64,000 nucleotides of DNA from an uncultured Clostridia bacterium (GTDB taxonomy: Bacteria > Bacillota > Clostridia > Oscillospirales > Acutalibacteraceae), in assembly GCA_944412495.1 (NCBI GenBank), contig CALYBL010000032.1, forward strand, positions 120,063-184,062, given 5' to 3'. A program made the translations under genes and the position numbers. Shown here in pieces: positions 1 to 8,082 of this stretch (the first letter of the stretch is position 1; each line of letters begins with the position of its first letter). Below the pieces are notes generated by a model. It was not told where the DNA came from and did no database searches. It saw nothing but the letters and a program-made list of their open reading frames with translations.

Positions 1-65
1 CCCTCCCGCGGTCCGTTTAAAAGCCGCGGCTGAATTTCGGGAGCAGGTACGGCTCAGAATAAGTC

Positions 66-1277
66 CTACAGGGCAAGGCCGAGATGCGTGCGCCCGACGG
101 CATACTCTATAAACTGCTGCGCCGTACGCGGCGAGCGCACACCGCGGCGTATCGCAAACCTGTCGGCGGCGGCAAAAAGCGTCTGCTCATCAATATCCAG
201 ACTGTTTTCCTTTGCCAAAAACGCCACTATCTCGTGATACACCTTAAGGTTGGGATTAAAGAAGGTCACAGTAAGTCCGAACCTGTCGGACAGCGAAAGC
301 ATCTCCTCGCGTGCGTCGGCGTCGCTTGTCTCCTGCGAAAGCTGTACAGACGCCTTTTCCTTTACAAGATGCCGGCGGTTTGAGGTGGCGTACACCAGAA
401 TATTATCCGGACGCTTCTCCAGTGACCCCTCCAGTACAGCCTTCAGGTCGCTCAGCACCGCCTCGTCGCCCGTCAGCGACAAATCATCGATGTATATTAT
501 AAATCTGTTCGGGTACTGCGATAAAAGCTCTATCAGCCGCGGCAGGCCGGAAAGATTCTTTTTTGCAATTTCAATCATCCTGAGCCCCATTTGGCCGTAC
601 TCATTAAGCAGCGCATGTATAGTCGCCGATTTGCCGGTGCCGCGGTCGCCGTACAGCAGCACGTTCTGCGCCGGAAGCCCCCTGACAAACGCCTCGGTAT
701 TCTCCCTGACCACCGCGCGCTCAGCGTCGTAATTTTTAAAGGATGACAGCCTTATGCTGTCGGTGTTGACGGCGGGGATAAGCTTTCCGTCGTATTTGAA
801 GGCACTGTATCTGGAAGCAATGCCGTACCCGTTTTTAGCATAATACCCCTTAAGATAATCAAAAAACGCAGCGGCGTCCTTCAGCACTCCGCTGTCCTCC
901 GACGTCCATACCGGCGCACCCGCAGGAAGCTCGCCCTTGGCGGGAGATATATGCGCTGCAGCCGTCAGCGTCTCCAAATCAAAAAGCGCGGCCGTCCTTT
1001 CCTGCGGCGACAGCTCCTCGCCAAACGCCAGCGCCCTTGAGACAGGATTTTCGTCGGTTTCAGCGGCACTTATAACCGCGCTGCATACATCGGCCGACCT
1101 ATTAAAGTGCAGCGCTGCGGAGAACACCGCAGCCGCGGCCGCAGCAAGCTCCTTTTCCTGAGCGCCGGCTGCATGCAGCTCCACATACCTGCAAAGCTGC
1201 GACACTACCGGCGCGTCAAACACGCCGCGGTAAACCGTCGCAGACGCTATTCTGATACTAAGCTCATTAAAATCCAT
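66..1277 (-). CDS. DUF815-family AAA+ ATP-binding protein
   Basis: A 403-residue protein with a helical N-terminal region (about 1-180) and a C-terminal AAA+ ATPase. Visible motifs are a Walker A loop, GDRGTGKS, at residues 210-217, and a Walker B-like IIYIDDLS around 260-267; AAA+ arginines follow. This matches the DUF815 family, a widespread bacterial ATPase with no settled biochemical role. The start follows a GGGAGG site about 11 bases upstream. It is transcribed alone, with no partner gene in the same direction nearby, so context gives no function. Family assignment is firm; function is unknown. Confidence 0.85.
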   Translation of the reverse strand: MDFNELSIRIASATVYRGVFDAPVVSQLCRYVELHAAGAQEKELAAAAAAVFSAALHFNRSADVCSAVISAAETDENPVSRALAFGEELSPQERTAALFDLETLTAAAHISPAKGELPAGAPVWTSEDSGVLKDAAAFFDYLKGYYAKNGYGIASRYSAFKYDGKLIPAVNTDSIRLSSFKNYDAERAVVRENTEAFVRGLPAQNVLLYGDRGTGKSATIHALLNEYGQMGLRMIEIAKKNLSGLPRLIELLSQYPNRFIIYIDDLSLTGDEAVLSDLKAVLEGSLEKRPDNILVYATSNRRHLVKEKASVQLSQETSDADAREEMLSLSDRFGLTVTFFNPNLKVYHEIVAFLAKENSLDIDEQTLFAAADRFAIRRGVRSPRTAQQFIEYAVGRTHLGLAL

Positions 1278-2207
1278 AAATACACGGCCTCCCGTTTAAA
1301 TTATTGTAAGCTTATGCAGCCGTCAAGTCAAGACAAATCGCCTGCTTTGATGTATATGACAGCTCCGATAAGGCGGGCTCAATCCGCCTGCGGCGGCAGG
1401 CGGCAGCAACGGTGAAATCCGCTCCGGCAAAGCGGAAACCGCGTCTGACTGTAAGGATAGCACGGAGACCTTTGGCAAGTGTCGCCATTTTCTCCTCTCA
1501 AATTGCCCGCCTTAAGACCGCCAAAGGCTTAGCCTTTATCCTTCGCACATCAGGAGCTTGGTGCTCGGCAAATACTTTGGCACTTTATAAAAATCTTGTG
1601 CTGCCGTCCGTTTCCAGAACGTTTAACTAAAAAAATTTTAAATGCTATTTTTCATCATACACGATGCGAGGGAGCATCGAGAGCTTCATACTGTTCTAAA
1701 GACGAGCGCCGGATATCGGGCTCCAGTGCCGCAGTCCCGCCGCCCAGATATGTGCCGATGCTGCCGGCAGATGCATAAGCGTTTTAGGCATCTGAAGAAG
1801 TCAAACGCTATAAATATGGCAGCGGCACTAATGAGCGCTTTCACACTGCTTGATAATCGTCATTTCGCCTCGTGCCTTACCCATCGTATTTTTCTCCCCC
1901 CGGCAGTGATCAGCGGTCTCGCTTGGACAAAATTACAGCGTCGACCGTTATCGCCCGCGCCTTTGCGCTTCCCATTAAGGTCTTATTTCAGATATCGGAG
2001 TTACATCGTCCTATACAAAAGAGTCATTTTCCGCGCCTGACGCCGTGTCCATTTTGTATTCGGGCGCAGCCGCATTTTAATGCTCTGCAGAGGCTTCTCT
2101 CTGCACAAAGCTAAGGCCGCAGAGGCAGATTCCGCCGCGAATCGCTCTGCCGTACTCTTAACAGCGAGCATATGCCGGTGCTGCAAAAGCATAAGCGGAG
2201 CATAATA
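1278..2207. other. Intergenic, no gene recognised
   Basis: About 930 bases between two minus-strand genes. Short open frames exist on both strands, but none has a ribosome binding site with a convincing protein. I see no tRNA, repeat or terminator. Confidence 0.5.
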
Positions 2208-2696
2208 TCAGTATGTGCTCATAAGCTCCTTTGCCTGCTTTCCCGTCAGGTGCTCAATATCAAGCTCAAGCATGCAAAGCGGTGCATACTCCCTTTCAAT
2301 CGCCGCGTCCATTTCTCCTGCGTCTGCGTCGGGATTATACTTTAACGCAAGCCTCTCGATTGCTTTTCTTTTTTCGCTGTCCTCCTCCAATGCTTTTATC
2401 CGCCCAAAGGCAATCACGCTTTTAAAATAGGTGGTGTACTTCTCCGGCCGCACGTCGTCGCGGGCTATAACGCAAAATGAGGCTTTGCTGTTCCTCATTA
2501 TGCTGTCTATTTTATGCCCCGATTTTGCGCAGTGGAAAAATATTTTTCCGTCATGGTATGCAAAGCTCATAGGCACAGCGTACGGATACCCGCCGTCTCC
2601 CTCCAGCGCCAGCACGCCGGACGTGCCGCTTTCCAATATGTCAACGCAGTCGCTTAACGGAAGCTGCTGACGCTTGCGCCGCATTTCTCTGAACAT
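2208..2696 (-). CDS. Pyridoxamine 5'-phosphate oxidase-family (NimA-like) flavoprotein
   Basis: A 162-residue single-domain split-barrel protein. Residues about 25-100 (GVLALEGDGGYPYAVPMSF, then a HCAKSGHKID segment) match the FMN-binding PPOX fold of the NimA-like subgroup common in anaerobes. These small proteins bind flavin or haem as homodimers; most have no proven substrate, and nitroimidazole reduction is known only for some. Length is typical. A strong GGAGGAG site precedes the start. It is monocistronic as far as can be seen. Fold is secure; substrate cannot be read from the sequence. Confidence 0.85.
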   Translation of the reverse strand: MFREMRRKRQQLPLSDCVDILESGTSGVLALEGDGGYPYAVPMSFAYHDGKIFFHCAKSGHKIDSIMRNSKASFCVIARDDVRPEKYTTYFKSVIAFGRIKALEEDSEKRKAIERLALKYNPDADAGEMDAAIEREYAPLCMLELDIEHLTGKQAKELMSTY

Positions 2697-2807
2697 CCTT
2701 ACTCCTCCGTTACCGTAAAATTAATATGCTTATCTTACCACACCCCGCTTTATCTATCAAGGAGTGCAATATTTTACTTTATGTTCACAGTTTGCCCAAG
2801 CTTTGAG

Positions 2808-2836
2808 TTGAAACGTTTGGCTTTAAGTAGTATAAT
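2808..2836 (+). promoter_or_regulatory. Sigma-A type promoter for the membrane protein gene
   Basis: TTGAAA at 2808-2813 and TATAAT at 2831-2836 with a 17-base spacer. It lies about 75 bases upstream of the start at 2912. Confidence 0.7.
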
Positions 2837-2911
2837 TATTTCTATAAATTTACTCTATGCTTCCTTGCCAAACTGTCACATACCTTTAAACTCAAAACAC
2901 AGGAGAAGTTT

Positions 2912-3577
2912 ATGAAATACAGAAATCCTACAATCATGGAGAGAATAGTCCGCGATGAGGAACAGCGCATATTCCGTGCAAACGAAAACTGGTCGCACCT
3001 TGGCGGAAACACCACAAAGCTCTGCAAGGTATTTTACTTTATTGCCGCCGTTTATCTTCTTCTCGTCAATGCAGCGTATATCTTCTCCCTGTTTTTAAGC
3101 ATAGAGGATGCTGCACTTTACCCCGATAACTATGACATCGTGCAGCTTCGCTCTTCACTCATCATAATGTTTTTGGCCAGTTCGCTGATATTAGCGGCAC
3201 TTGTGCCGATGATATTAAAAAAGTATCTGCTTACTCTGATATTTACTCTGCCGGCGGGCATAATTACGCTTGTGTTTTTCCTCAGCGAAACCGCGCATCG
3301 CCGCCTTACGCTGGAAGACGGCACAAGCCGCTTTATATTTCAGCATCTTCTGCCCATATTAGTGTACTTGCTGGCAATTGTAATCATATATCTAATAAGC
3401 CTTAAGGACAAAAGGAATATATACAAAAAATATGACCGCGCGGAAGCCGCGGTATATGAGAAATTTAAGAGCTCACGCCCATATGTATCAAACGACGAGT
3501 GGAAGGAGTATATAAAAAAGTATAATGCATATGAGGATATAGGCAGTGCAGTTAAAAAGAAGGAGAAAAAGGTGTAA
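2912..3577 (+). CDS. Hypothetical membrane protein, about four transmembrane segments
   Basis: A 221-residue protein I do not recognise. A charged N-terminus (about 1-35) precedes a hydrophobic helix near 37-64. A long hydrophobic stretch near 85-130 is probably two helices, and another helix lies near 143-163. A lysine-rich cytoplasmic tail ends in KKKEKKV. There is an AGGAG ribosome binding site and a good promoter upstream, so it is very likely a real gene. It stands alone before the tRNA-Arg gene. No catalytic motif is visible, so no function is proposed. Confidence 0.75.
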   Translation: MKYRNPTIMERIVRDEEQRIFRANENWSHLGGNTTKLCKVFYFIAAVYLLLVNAAYIFSLFLSIEDAALYPDNYDIVQLRSSLIIMFLASSLILAALVPMILKKYLLTLIFTLPAGIITLVFFLSETAHRRLTLEDGTSRFIFQHLLPILVYLLAIVIIYLISLKDKRNIYKKYDRAEAAVYEKFKSSRPYVSNDEWKEYIKKYNAYEDIGSAVKKKEKKV

Positions 3578-3627
3578 TGGGTGCTTCGGCTCCGCTGGCT
3601 GACTGCATTTAAGCCTGCAGGAGGGAC

Positions 3628-3657
3628 TTGACAAAAGCCCTGTGCAGGCGGTATATT
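3628..3657 (+). promoter_or_regulatory. Promoter for tRNA-Arg
   Basis: TTGACA at 3628-3633 and TATATT at 3652-3657 with an 18-base spacer. It ends about 31 bases before the mature tRNA 5' end. Confidence 0.6.
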
Positions 3658-3688
3658 ATTTTAGTCGCCTTCTTAATATTATTTATAT

Positions 3689-3765
3689 CCGCCCGTGGCG
3701 CAATTGGATAGCGCAATGGATTCCGATTCCAGAGGTTGGGGGTTCGAATCCCTTCGGGCGGGCCA
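3689..3765 (+). tRNA. tRNA-Arg (anticodon CCG)
   Basis: A complete cloverleaf can be folded by hand: acceptor stem CCGCCCG pairs with CGGGCGG; D-arm GCGC/GCGC; anticodon loop TTCCGAT with CCG at 3723-3725; five-base variable loop; T-arm with TTCGAAT loop; encoded CCA at 3763-3765. The outermost anticodon-stem pair (A27/G43) is mismatched, a minor oddity. It reads CGG arginine codons. A terminator hairpin follows directly, and its 3' end is echoed about 500 bases downstream. Confidence 0.92.
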
Positions 3766-3772
3766 GTCGAGA

Positions 3773-3810
3773 GCCTCGACGCGCAAGTCGCGTTCGGGGT
3801 TTTTGCTTTT
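3773..3810 (+). terminator. Terminator after tRNA-Arg
   Basis: GC-rich hairpin (CCTCGACGCG with CGCGTTCGGGG, one bulge) followed by TTTTTGCTTTT, eight bases after the tRNA CCA end. Confidence 0.7.
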
Positions 3811-3865
3811 CCAAATCTTTGATGCTCGCGTCGGAGCGGCATCTTTTTTGTCAACGCATGGCACG

Positions 3866-3896
3866 TCGGAACGAGTTGCGCTCGTTCCGATTTTTT
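3866..3896 (+). terminator. Second terminator-like hairpin in the tRNA debris field
   Basis: Perfect 10-bp stem TCGGAACGAG / CTCGTTCCGA with a 5-base loop, then TTTTTT. No gene lies between it and the previous terminator. Confidence 0.65.
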
Positions 3897-4127
3897 ATTT
3901 TATAAAAAATCAGTCACCCGCTCCACTGTTCCTCCTTTCCCGCAAAAGGTCACGTTCACACCGGCTAACGGCTTGTAAACGCGCCGTTTTTTACGCCGAT
4001 TTGTTCACTGCCAACCTTTTACGGGTTCGAGTCTGTTTCAAAGCTTTTCGCAGGCAGCTCTTTTATAACATCTTTACAGAAAACAGACGCTACATACGTC
4101 AGTATGCGGCGTTTGTTTTTCGTTCGG

Positions 4128-4142
4128 AGGGATTCGAACCCT
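4128..4142 (-). other. tRNA T-arm fragment, inverted
   Basis: On the minus strand this reads AGGGTTCGAATCCCT, a T-stem and loop matching the core of the nearby tRNA-Arg T-arm. No acceptor, D or anticodon arms can be folded around it, so it is a fragment rather than a tRNA gene. Confidence 0.5.
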
Positions 4143-4253
4143 GAGTGGGTGAGCGGCGTTGGAAAAATGTGCCGGCGGCACGTTTTTAGCCGCGAAGTCC
4201 GTAGCGGCTGTGCCGCAAGGACGGATGACGCGGGCGAAGCAAGGCGGCATCCT

Positions 4254-4269
4254 CCCTTCGGACGGGCCA
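4254..4269 (+). repeat. Partial copy of the tRNA-Arg 3' end
   Basis: CCCTTCGGACGGGCCA matches 3750-3765 of tRNA-Arg (CCCTTCGGGCGGGCCA) at 15 of 16 positions, including the CCA end. Like the tRNA, it is followed by a hairpin and T-run. It could be an attachment-site remnant or a tandem-duplication relic. Confidence 0.55.
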
Positions 4270-4274
4270 CCAGG

Positions 4275-4316
4275 CTGAGCCTGGACGCAATTTGTGTTTC
4301 GGCTTCAGTTTTTATT
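4275..4316 (+). terminator. Third terminator-like hairpin
   Basis: Stem CTGAGCC...GGCTTCAG with G-T pairs in the inner part, followed by TTTTTATTT. Confidence 0.45.
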
Positions 4317-4369
4317 TCACCTTGTTGCTCATGCTTATAGCGGGTATCTTTTTGTCGACACTTCTCAGG

Positions 4370-4414
4370 CTGAGCCTGGACGCAGTTCGCGTCCCGGGCT
4401 CAGTTTTTTATTTT
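4370..4414 (+). terminator. Fourth terminator-like hairpin
   Basis: Nearly perfect stem CTGAGCCTGGACGC with GCGTCCCGGGCTCAG (one bulge), followed by TTTTTTATTTT. No gene lies upstream of it on this strand apart from the tRNA. Confidence 0.55.
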
Positions 4415-4464
4415 GCCTGTTCACTCGCGTTTGTAGCGGGCATCTTTTTTAACATCTTTATACC

Positions 4465-4892
4465 GGGCTGTGCCTGGACGTGTGTTCACGTTTAGACTTG
4501 GCCCCTGCTCTCTATACCCGCCACCGGCGGCGCTCGCAGGTGTTGCCTCTTTCCGCCAAAGATCTCGCTCGGCTGGCCTGCTCAGCCCAAAACGCCATCA
4601 GGAGGCTTCTCTGTCGCTGACAACTTTTGCGGGCGAGAGCTTAACTTCCACCGCCGATATTCCGAAAACATTTTTTAATGCGGCCTTTACGCCAGACGAG
4701 GTCTAAACTCAATTCTTGCGGGATTTTTTCAGACGCTTGAGGCTATGCTGAAGTAATATTTCTTTTGCTATCTCTCTGCCCCGCGCATAAAAGTAAAAAT
4801 TATGCCTGTTAAGTCAATCCGACATTTTAATTTAGTTACACAGCATTGCATTTTCAACAATTACTGCTGAGAGTTCGGATTATTAAAAGCAA
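4465..4892. other. Intergenic, no gene recognised
   Basis: Continuation of the tRNA-Arg downstream region. I see no supported gene. A short minus-strand frame near 4620-4705 reads like protein but is closed by stops and lacks a start. Confidence 0.4.
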
Positions 4893-4927
4893 AAAAGGCC
4901 TCTATGTGAATCACATAGAGGCCTTTT
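4893..4927 (-). terminator. Terminator of the solute-binding protein gene
   Basis: Perfect 16-bp hairpin AAAAGGCCTCTATGTG / CACATAGAGGCCTTTT with a 3-base loop and a T-run on the minus strand, 65 bases after the stop codon. Confidence 0.85.
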
Positions 4928-4991
4928 AGCTCTAACAACTGAGCAAGCAGCATTTTCAATGCTTATACAGCTAAGTGTCTTTATCCGCGGA

Positions 4992-6839
4992 CTAAGACTG
5001 CCTTACCTGAGATATTGTAACATTGTCTATTATCAATGTTCCCGGAGCATTCCTGCTGCCTATAAGCATGGTGAATACTGTCTCATTATCTGACTGAGGC
5101 TCCATAGACAGCTCAAAGTGCTGTACCTCACCGTTCGGTGATGCTTCAAGCTCAAAGTATACCGCATCCTTCTGTCTCTCTGTCTCAACATTGTAGTAAG
5201 CCAGGAAGTACTGTGTTTCGTCCGTAACTTCTCCGACTATCTTGTAGTCAAAGGAGATATTGTAGGTGGTATAGCCATAGAGCCTGTATTCTTCAGCCAG
5301 GGTAGCAAGAATATTGGTGCTGCCGTTGGCGTCAGGATTAAACTCTATCTTCATTGAGCCGTTGCCGTCAAGCGCTTCATCGCCCGTTGCCTGGGTAATT
5401 TCAGCTTCCTTAACCGTTGGACCTACATTCCATCCGTCTGTATTGGTCTCAAAGTCAAATGTATACGGTTCGTGATCTACAACCTCCGGCCATTCAACCG
5501 CAGAGTTTATTCTGTCAAGGTCGGCCTGATATGTGGCTCTCCACTCTTCTATAGCAGACGCATTGTCTCCGCCGTAGCCAACTTCCTGCAGAAGGTCTCT
5601 TCCGAGCTTTGTGATAAGTGAATCAGTGCTTGTAGCATAGAAGGGCTTTTCCATCATGGTTTCCTTCAGCTGCTGGCGCTCTTCTGTAATATACTGGCCG
5701 TAATTCTGCTGCAGCTCCTCGTGCTCGTAGGAATCTTCCTGGCACAGATACTCTATAAGAGTAGCAGTGGTATACGGATTCGGGCAGCCGTTTATGAAGC
5801 TCATACCGCCGGAAGAAATCGAGTTGTAGTGCTCAGTATTATTGGCGCCGTAAGGCAGCGGCACTACATCCCACTCAAAGGACGGTGACGGGTCTGTAGC
5901 ATCATACAGCTGCCATATTGCCCAGTAAGCATCTATAAGGAACAGGTGCTGGCCCCTCGCAAAAGCGCTCATGCCGTTGGATGCACCCACGTTATCCCAT
6001 ACGCCTGCCCTGTTGAACCTTATGTCACGGGTATAGTCAAGAGCCGTGAGCAGAGCCGGGCTGTCAAGGTTGAGAACGTATTTGCCGGTCTCATCCGTAG
6101 TAACAAAGCTCGTGTGGTTCATGTCCATCCAAACATTTTCATAAACGGTTGTAAGGCCATAGGTATCATATATACCGTCGCCGTCATTATCTCTGGTAGC
6201 AGCCGATGCCATTTCATGCATCTTCTCAACCGTCCATTCGTCATTCTCATAAAGGTCCTTAGGATTATCCAGATTGAGCTCCTCTACCATCTCTACATTG
6301 TAGAAGAGCATCATCGGGTTAACGAAGTTGTACGGTACAACCATATAATACTGGCCGTTGTACAGATAGAAATCATCCATTATGTCTATGTTGACATAGC
6401 CGTTGCTCTGAAGCATTTCCAAGTCAACATAATCGCCTATGGGCTGAGTATACTGCCTTACATAGTAATGCGGATAGTCAGAGCTTGTCGCCCATATGCC
6501 GTCATACGGATTCTGTGCGGCTATTGACGCATAAATCTTGTCTGTAATTTCCGATGTCGTAAAGGTTGTGGGTATGTACTCCACCGTCTTGCCGGTCTGC
6601 TGCTCAAATCTTGCGACCGCCTGGTTGCGCCACTCGTCAGCACTGCTGTCAAGTCCCGGGAAAATGATACGTATCGTATCATCCTCTGCGTCCATCTGCG
6701 CCTGGCGCTCCGGAGATATCGCAAACTCAATCGGACGTATAGTGATCTCGTTCCCTCCGTTACAGGCCGTAAGCGCGGCGATAGGAGCGCACATTGCTGC
6801 TGCCATAACCAGCGACAACAATTTTGTCCTAAACTTCAT
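4992..6839 (-). CDS. ABC-transporter extracellular solute-binding lipoprotein with extra C-terminal domain
   Basis: A 615-residue lipoprotein: signal peptide with lipobox ALTAC at about 22-26, then a family-1-type periplasmic binding fold (about 40-455) typical of carbohydrate uptake systems. The C-terminal 155 residues (from about EPYTFDFETN) look like a beta-sandwich carbohydrate-binding module: alternating beta segments, FDYKIVG, YFLAYYNVE and a final LIIDNVTISQ strand. Ordinary binding proteins are 400-500 residues, so this is a fusion. No permease or ATPase genes lie beside it, so it must use a distant transporter or act as a sensor or scavenger. A GGAGGG site precedes the start. Sugar specificity cannot be told. 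Confidence 0.82.
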   Translation of the reverse strand: MKFRTKLLSLVMAAAMCAPIAALTACNGGNEITIRPIEFAISPERQAQMDAEDDTIRIIFPGLDSSADEWRNQAVARFEQQTGKTVEYIPTTFTTSEITDKIYASIAAQNPYDGIWATSSDYPHYYVRQYTQPIGDYVDLEMLQSNGYVNIDIMDDFYLYNGQYYMVVPYNFVNPMMLFYNVEMVEELNLDNPKDLYENDEWTVEKMHEMASAATRDNDGDGIYDTYGLTTVYENVWMDMNHTSFVTTDETGKYVLNLDSPALLTALDYTRDIRFNRAGVWDNVGASNGMSAFARGQHLFLIDAYWAIWQLYDATDPSPSFEWDVVPLPYGANNTEHYNSISSGGMSFINGCPNPYTTATLIEYLCQEDSYEHEELQQNYGQYITEERQQLKETMMEKPFYATSTDSLITKLGRDLLQEVGYGGDNASAIEEWRATYQADLDRINSAVEWPEVVDHEPYTFDFETNTDGWNVGPTVKEAEITQATGDEALDGNGSMKIEFNPDANGSTNILATLAEEYRLYGYTTYNISFDYKIVGEVTDETQYFLAYYNVETERQKDAVYFELEASPNGEVQHFELSMEPQSDNETVFTMLIGSRNAPGTLIIDNVTISQVRQS

Positions 6840-7209
6840 TTCTTGTATCCCTCCAAAAAAGATTTTCGAATTATTAAGCTAATATTCGATATACTTATCA
6901 CAAGTACATTATAGATTATTAAAGCCCAAAAGTATGTGTCAGAATTTTACCTTTATATGTCCAAAAGCTAACCTCAAGGGAGCAATCCATAGATTTCTTT
7001 TGCCGTTTCTTAATTCATTATTATGCCGAAAGCCATTAATTGTTTACTCTTTCTTTGAAAACTTATAAAAATTTATCAAAAACCGGCCGCATATTTTTAA
7101 TAGGCTTTTATGCCATATTCCGACCCTGACGGGTTTTGGCAAATAGTTTTAATTATTGAATAGATTAACACATATAATTTTATATAGTATATATTAAGAG
7201 GTGTATTTT
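6840..7209. other. AT-rich divergent intergenic region
   Basis: 370 bases between two divergently transcribed genes; it must hold both promoters. On the plus side CATATAAT at 7171-7178 resembles a sigma-E -10 element, but TTGAAT (7156-7161) with a TTATAT-like -10 17 bases on is an equally good sigma-A reading. I cannot decide between them. Confidence 0.4.
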
Positions 7210-8082
7210 ATGGTTATCGCTCCAAATATATCAAGGCTTGAATATACACGCGGCAGGGACGGGGTAAAATATTTTGAGCTTACCGCTGAGCCGGTCACGA
7301 GAGAGGTTTTGCCGGGACTGTTTATAAGGGGCTGGGGCTATAACGGCAGCATACCGGGGCCGTGTATACAGGTATGTACCGGTGACAGCTGCCGCATAAG
7401 ACTCTACAACCGGCTCACCTCCGACACCAGCCTTGAGTTCTTAGGAGTTCCGCTCCCATTTGCAGAAACTGAGGGCAGCACCCCGCGCCGCGTCGCGCCG
7501 GGCGGGTACATAGACTATACCTTCAGGGTGAGGAGCCAGCCGGGCACGCACATTTACCGTCCCGGAGTCAATGCTATAGTCCAGCTTAACAAGGGCATGT
7601 GCGGAAATTTTATCATACTGCCGAATGATGACAGCGTCTGCCGCGACTATGCGCTTATGCTTCAGTCATTTAGCTGCCCGTCTCTGCGGCCCGGGCAAAC
7701 GCCGGAGGGTACGTTTGACATAGACCCATACGCCGACGACCGCAATCTTTTCTGCATAAACGGACGCTGCTATCCGCATACTGAATCTATGAAGACCTGC
7801 TACGGAGACAGCTGCCGCATAAGGCTTTCCAGCGGCTCGTCCGTGGAGCACCCCATGCATCTTAACGGGCACAGATATCTGATAACGGCCTATGACGGCT
7901 GCCGGCTTTCGCAGCGTGTACCGAGAAATGTCATATCCATGTCCTGCGGTCAGACCTGCGACATAATGGTAAACACCAACAACCCCGGAAACTGGCTGTG
8001 CGCTTCCGCTATTCCAAAGCAGGCCAGCAATAATTTCAGCCTCGGCACCGGCGGCATGTGCTGCGGCTTCGACTATCTCTGA
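7210..8082 (+). CDS. Multicopper-oxidase-like (cupredoxin) protein lacking copper ligands, cysteine-rich
   Basis: A 290-residue protein. AAGAGG ending just before 7203 selects the ATG at 7210. Two cupredoxin-like domains (about 22-137 and 148-277) carry clear multicopper-oxidase landmarks: GYNGSIPGP at 43-51, GDSCRIRL twice (58-65 and 199-206), HPMHLNGH at 214-221 and NNPGNWL at 257-263. The ligand positions are gone: LEFLG replaces the first HWHG, HIYRPG the second HxH, N219 replaces the last His of HxxHxH, and CASAIPKQAS replaces HCHIxxH. There are 16 cysteines in 290 residues, several at otherwise conserved motif positions. It has no signal peptide. Bacillus CotA is a spore-coat member of the same superfamily, so a coat or structural role is possible but unproven. 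Oxidase activity of the normal kind is unlikely. Confidence 0.8.
   Translation: MVIAPNISRLEYTRGRDGVKYFELTAEPVTREVLPGLFIRGWGYNGSIPGPCIQVCTGDSCRIRLYNRLTSDTSLEFLGVPLPFAETEGSTPRRVAPGGYIDYTFRVRSQPGTHIYRPGVNAIVQLNKGMCGNFIILPNDDSVCRDYALMLQSFSCPSLRPGQTPEGTFDIDPYADDRNLFCINGRCYPHTESMKTCYGDSCRIRLSSGSSVEHPMHLNGHRYLITAYDGCRLSQRVPRNVISMSCGQTCDIMVNTNNPGNWLCASAIPKQASNNFSLGTGGMCCGFDYL

Larger units (their letters stand above)
4275..4464 (+). repeat. Two degenerate tandem units of about 95 bp, each starting with a terminator-like hairpin
   Basis: Unit 1 starts at 4275 and unit 2 at 4370. Both begin CTGAGCCTGGACGCA, close the hairpin with a ...CAG arm and continue TTTTTATTT; later both contain a TAGCGGG(T/C)ATCTTTTT segment. 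A weaker third start (GTGCCTGGACG) lies near 4468. Part of the same pattern (AGCGGCATCTTTTTTGTC) occurs at about 3836. Confidence 0.5.

Noticed and set aside
3609..3864. Frames over the tRNA reading RRDSNPQPLES
   Set aside because: A familiar artefact of translating the tRNA T-arm on the opposite strand.
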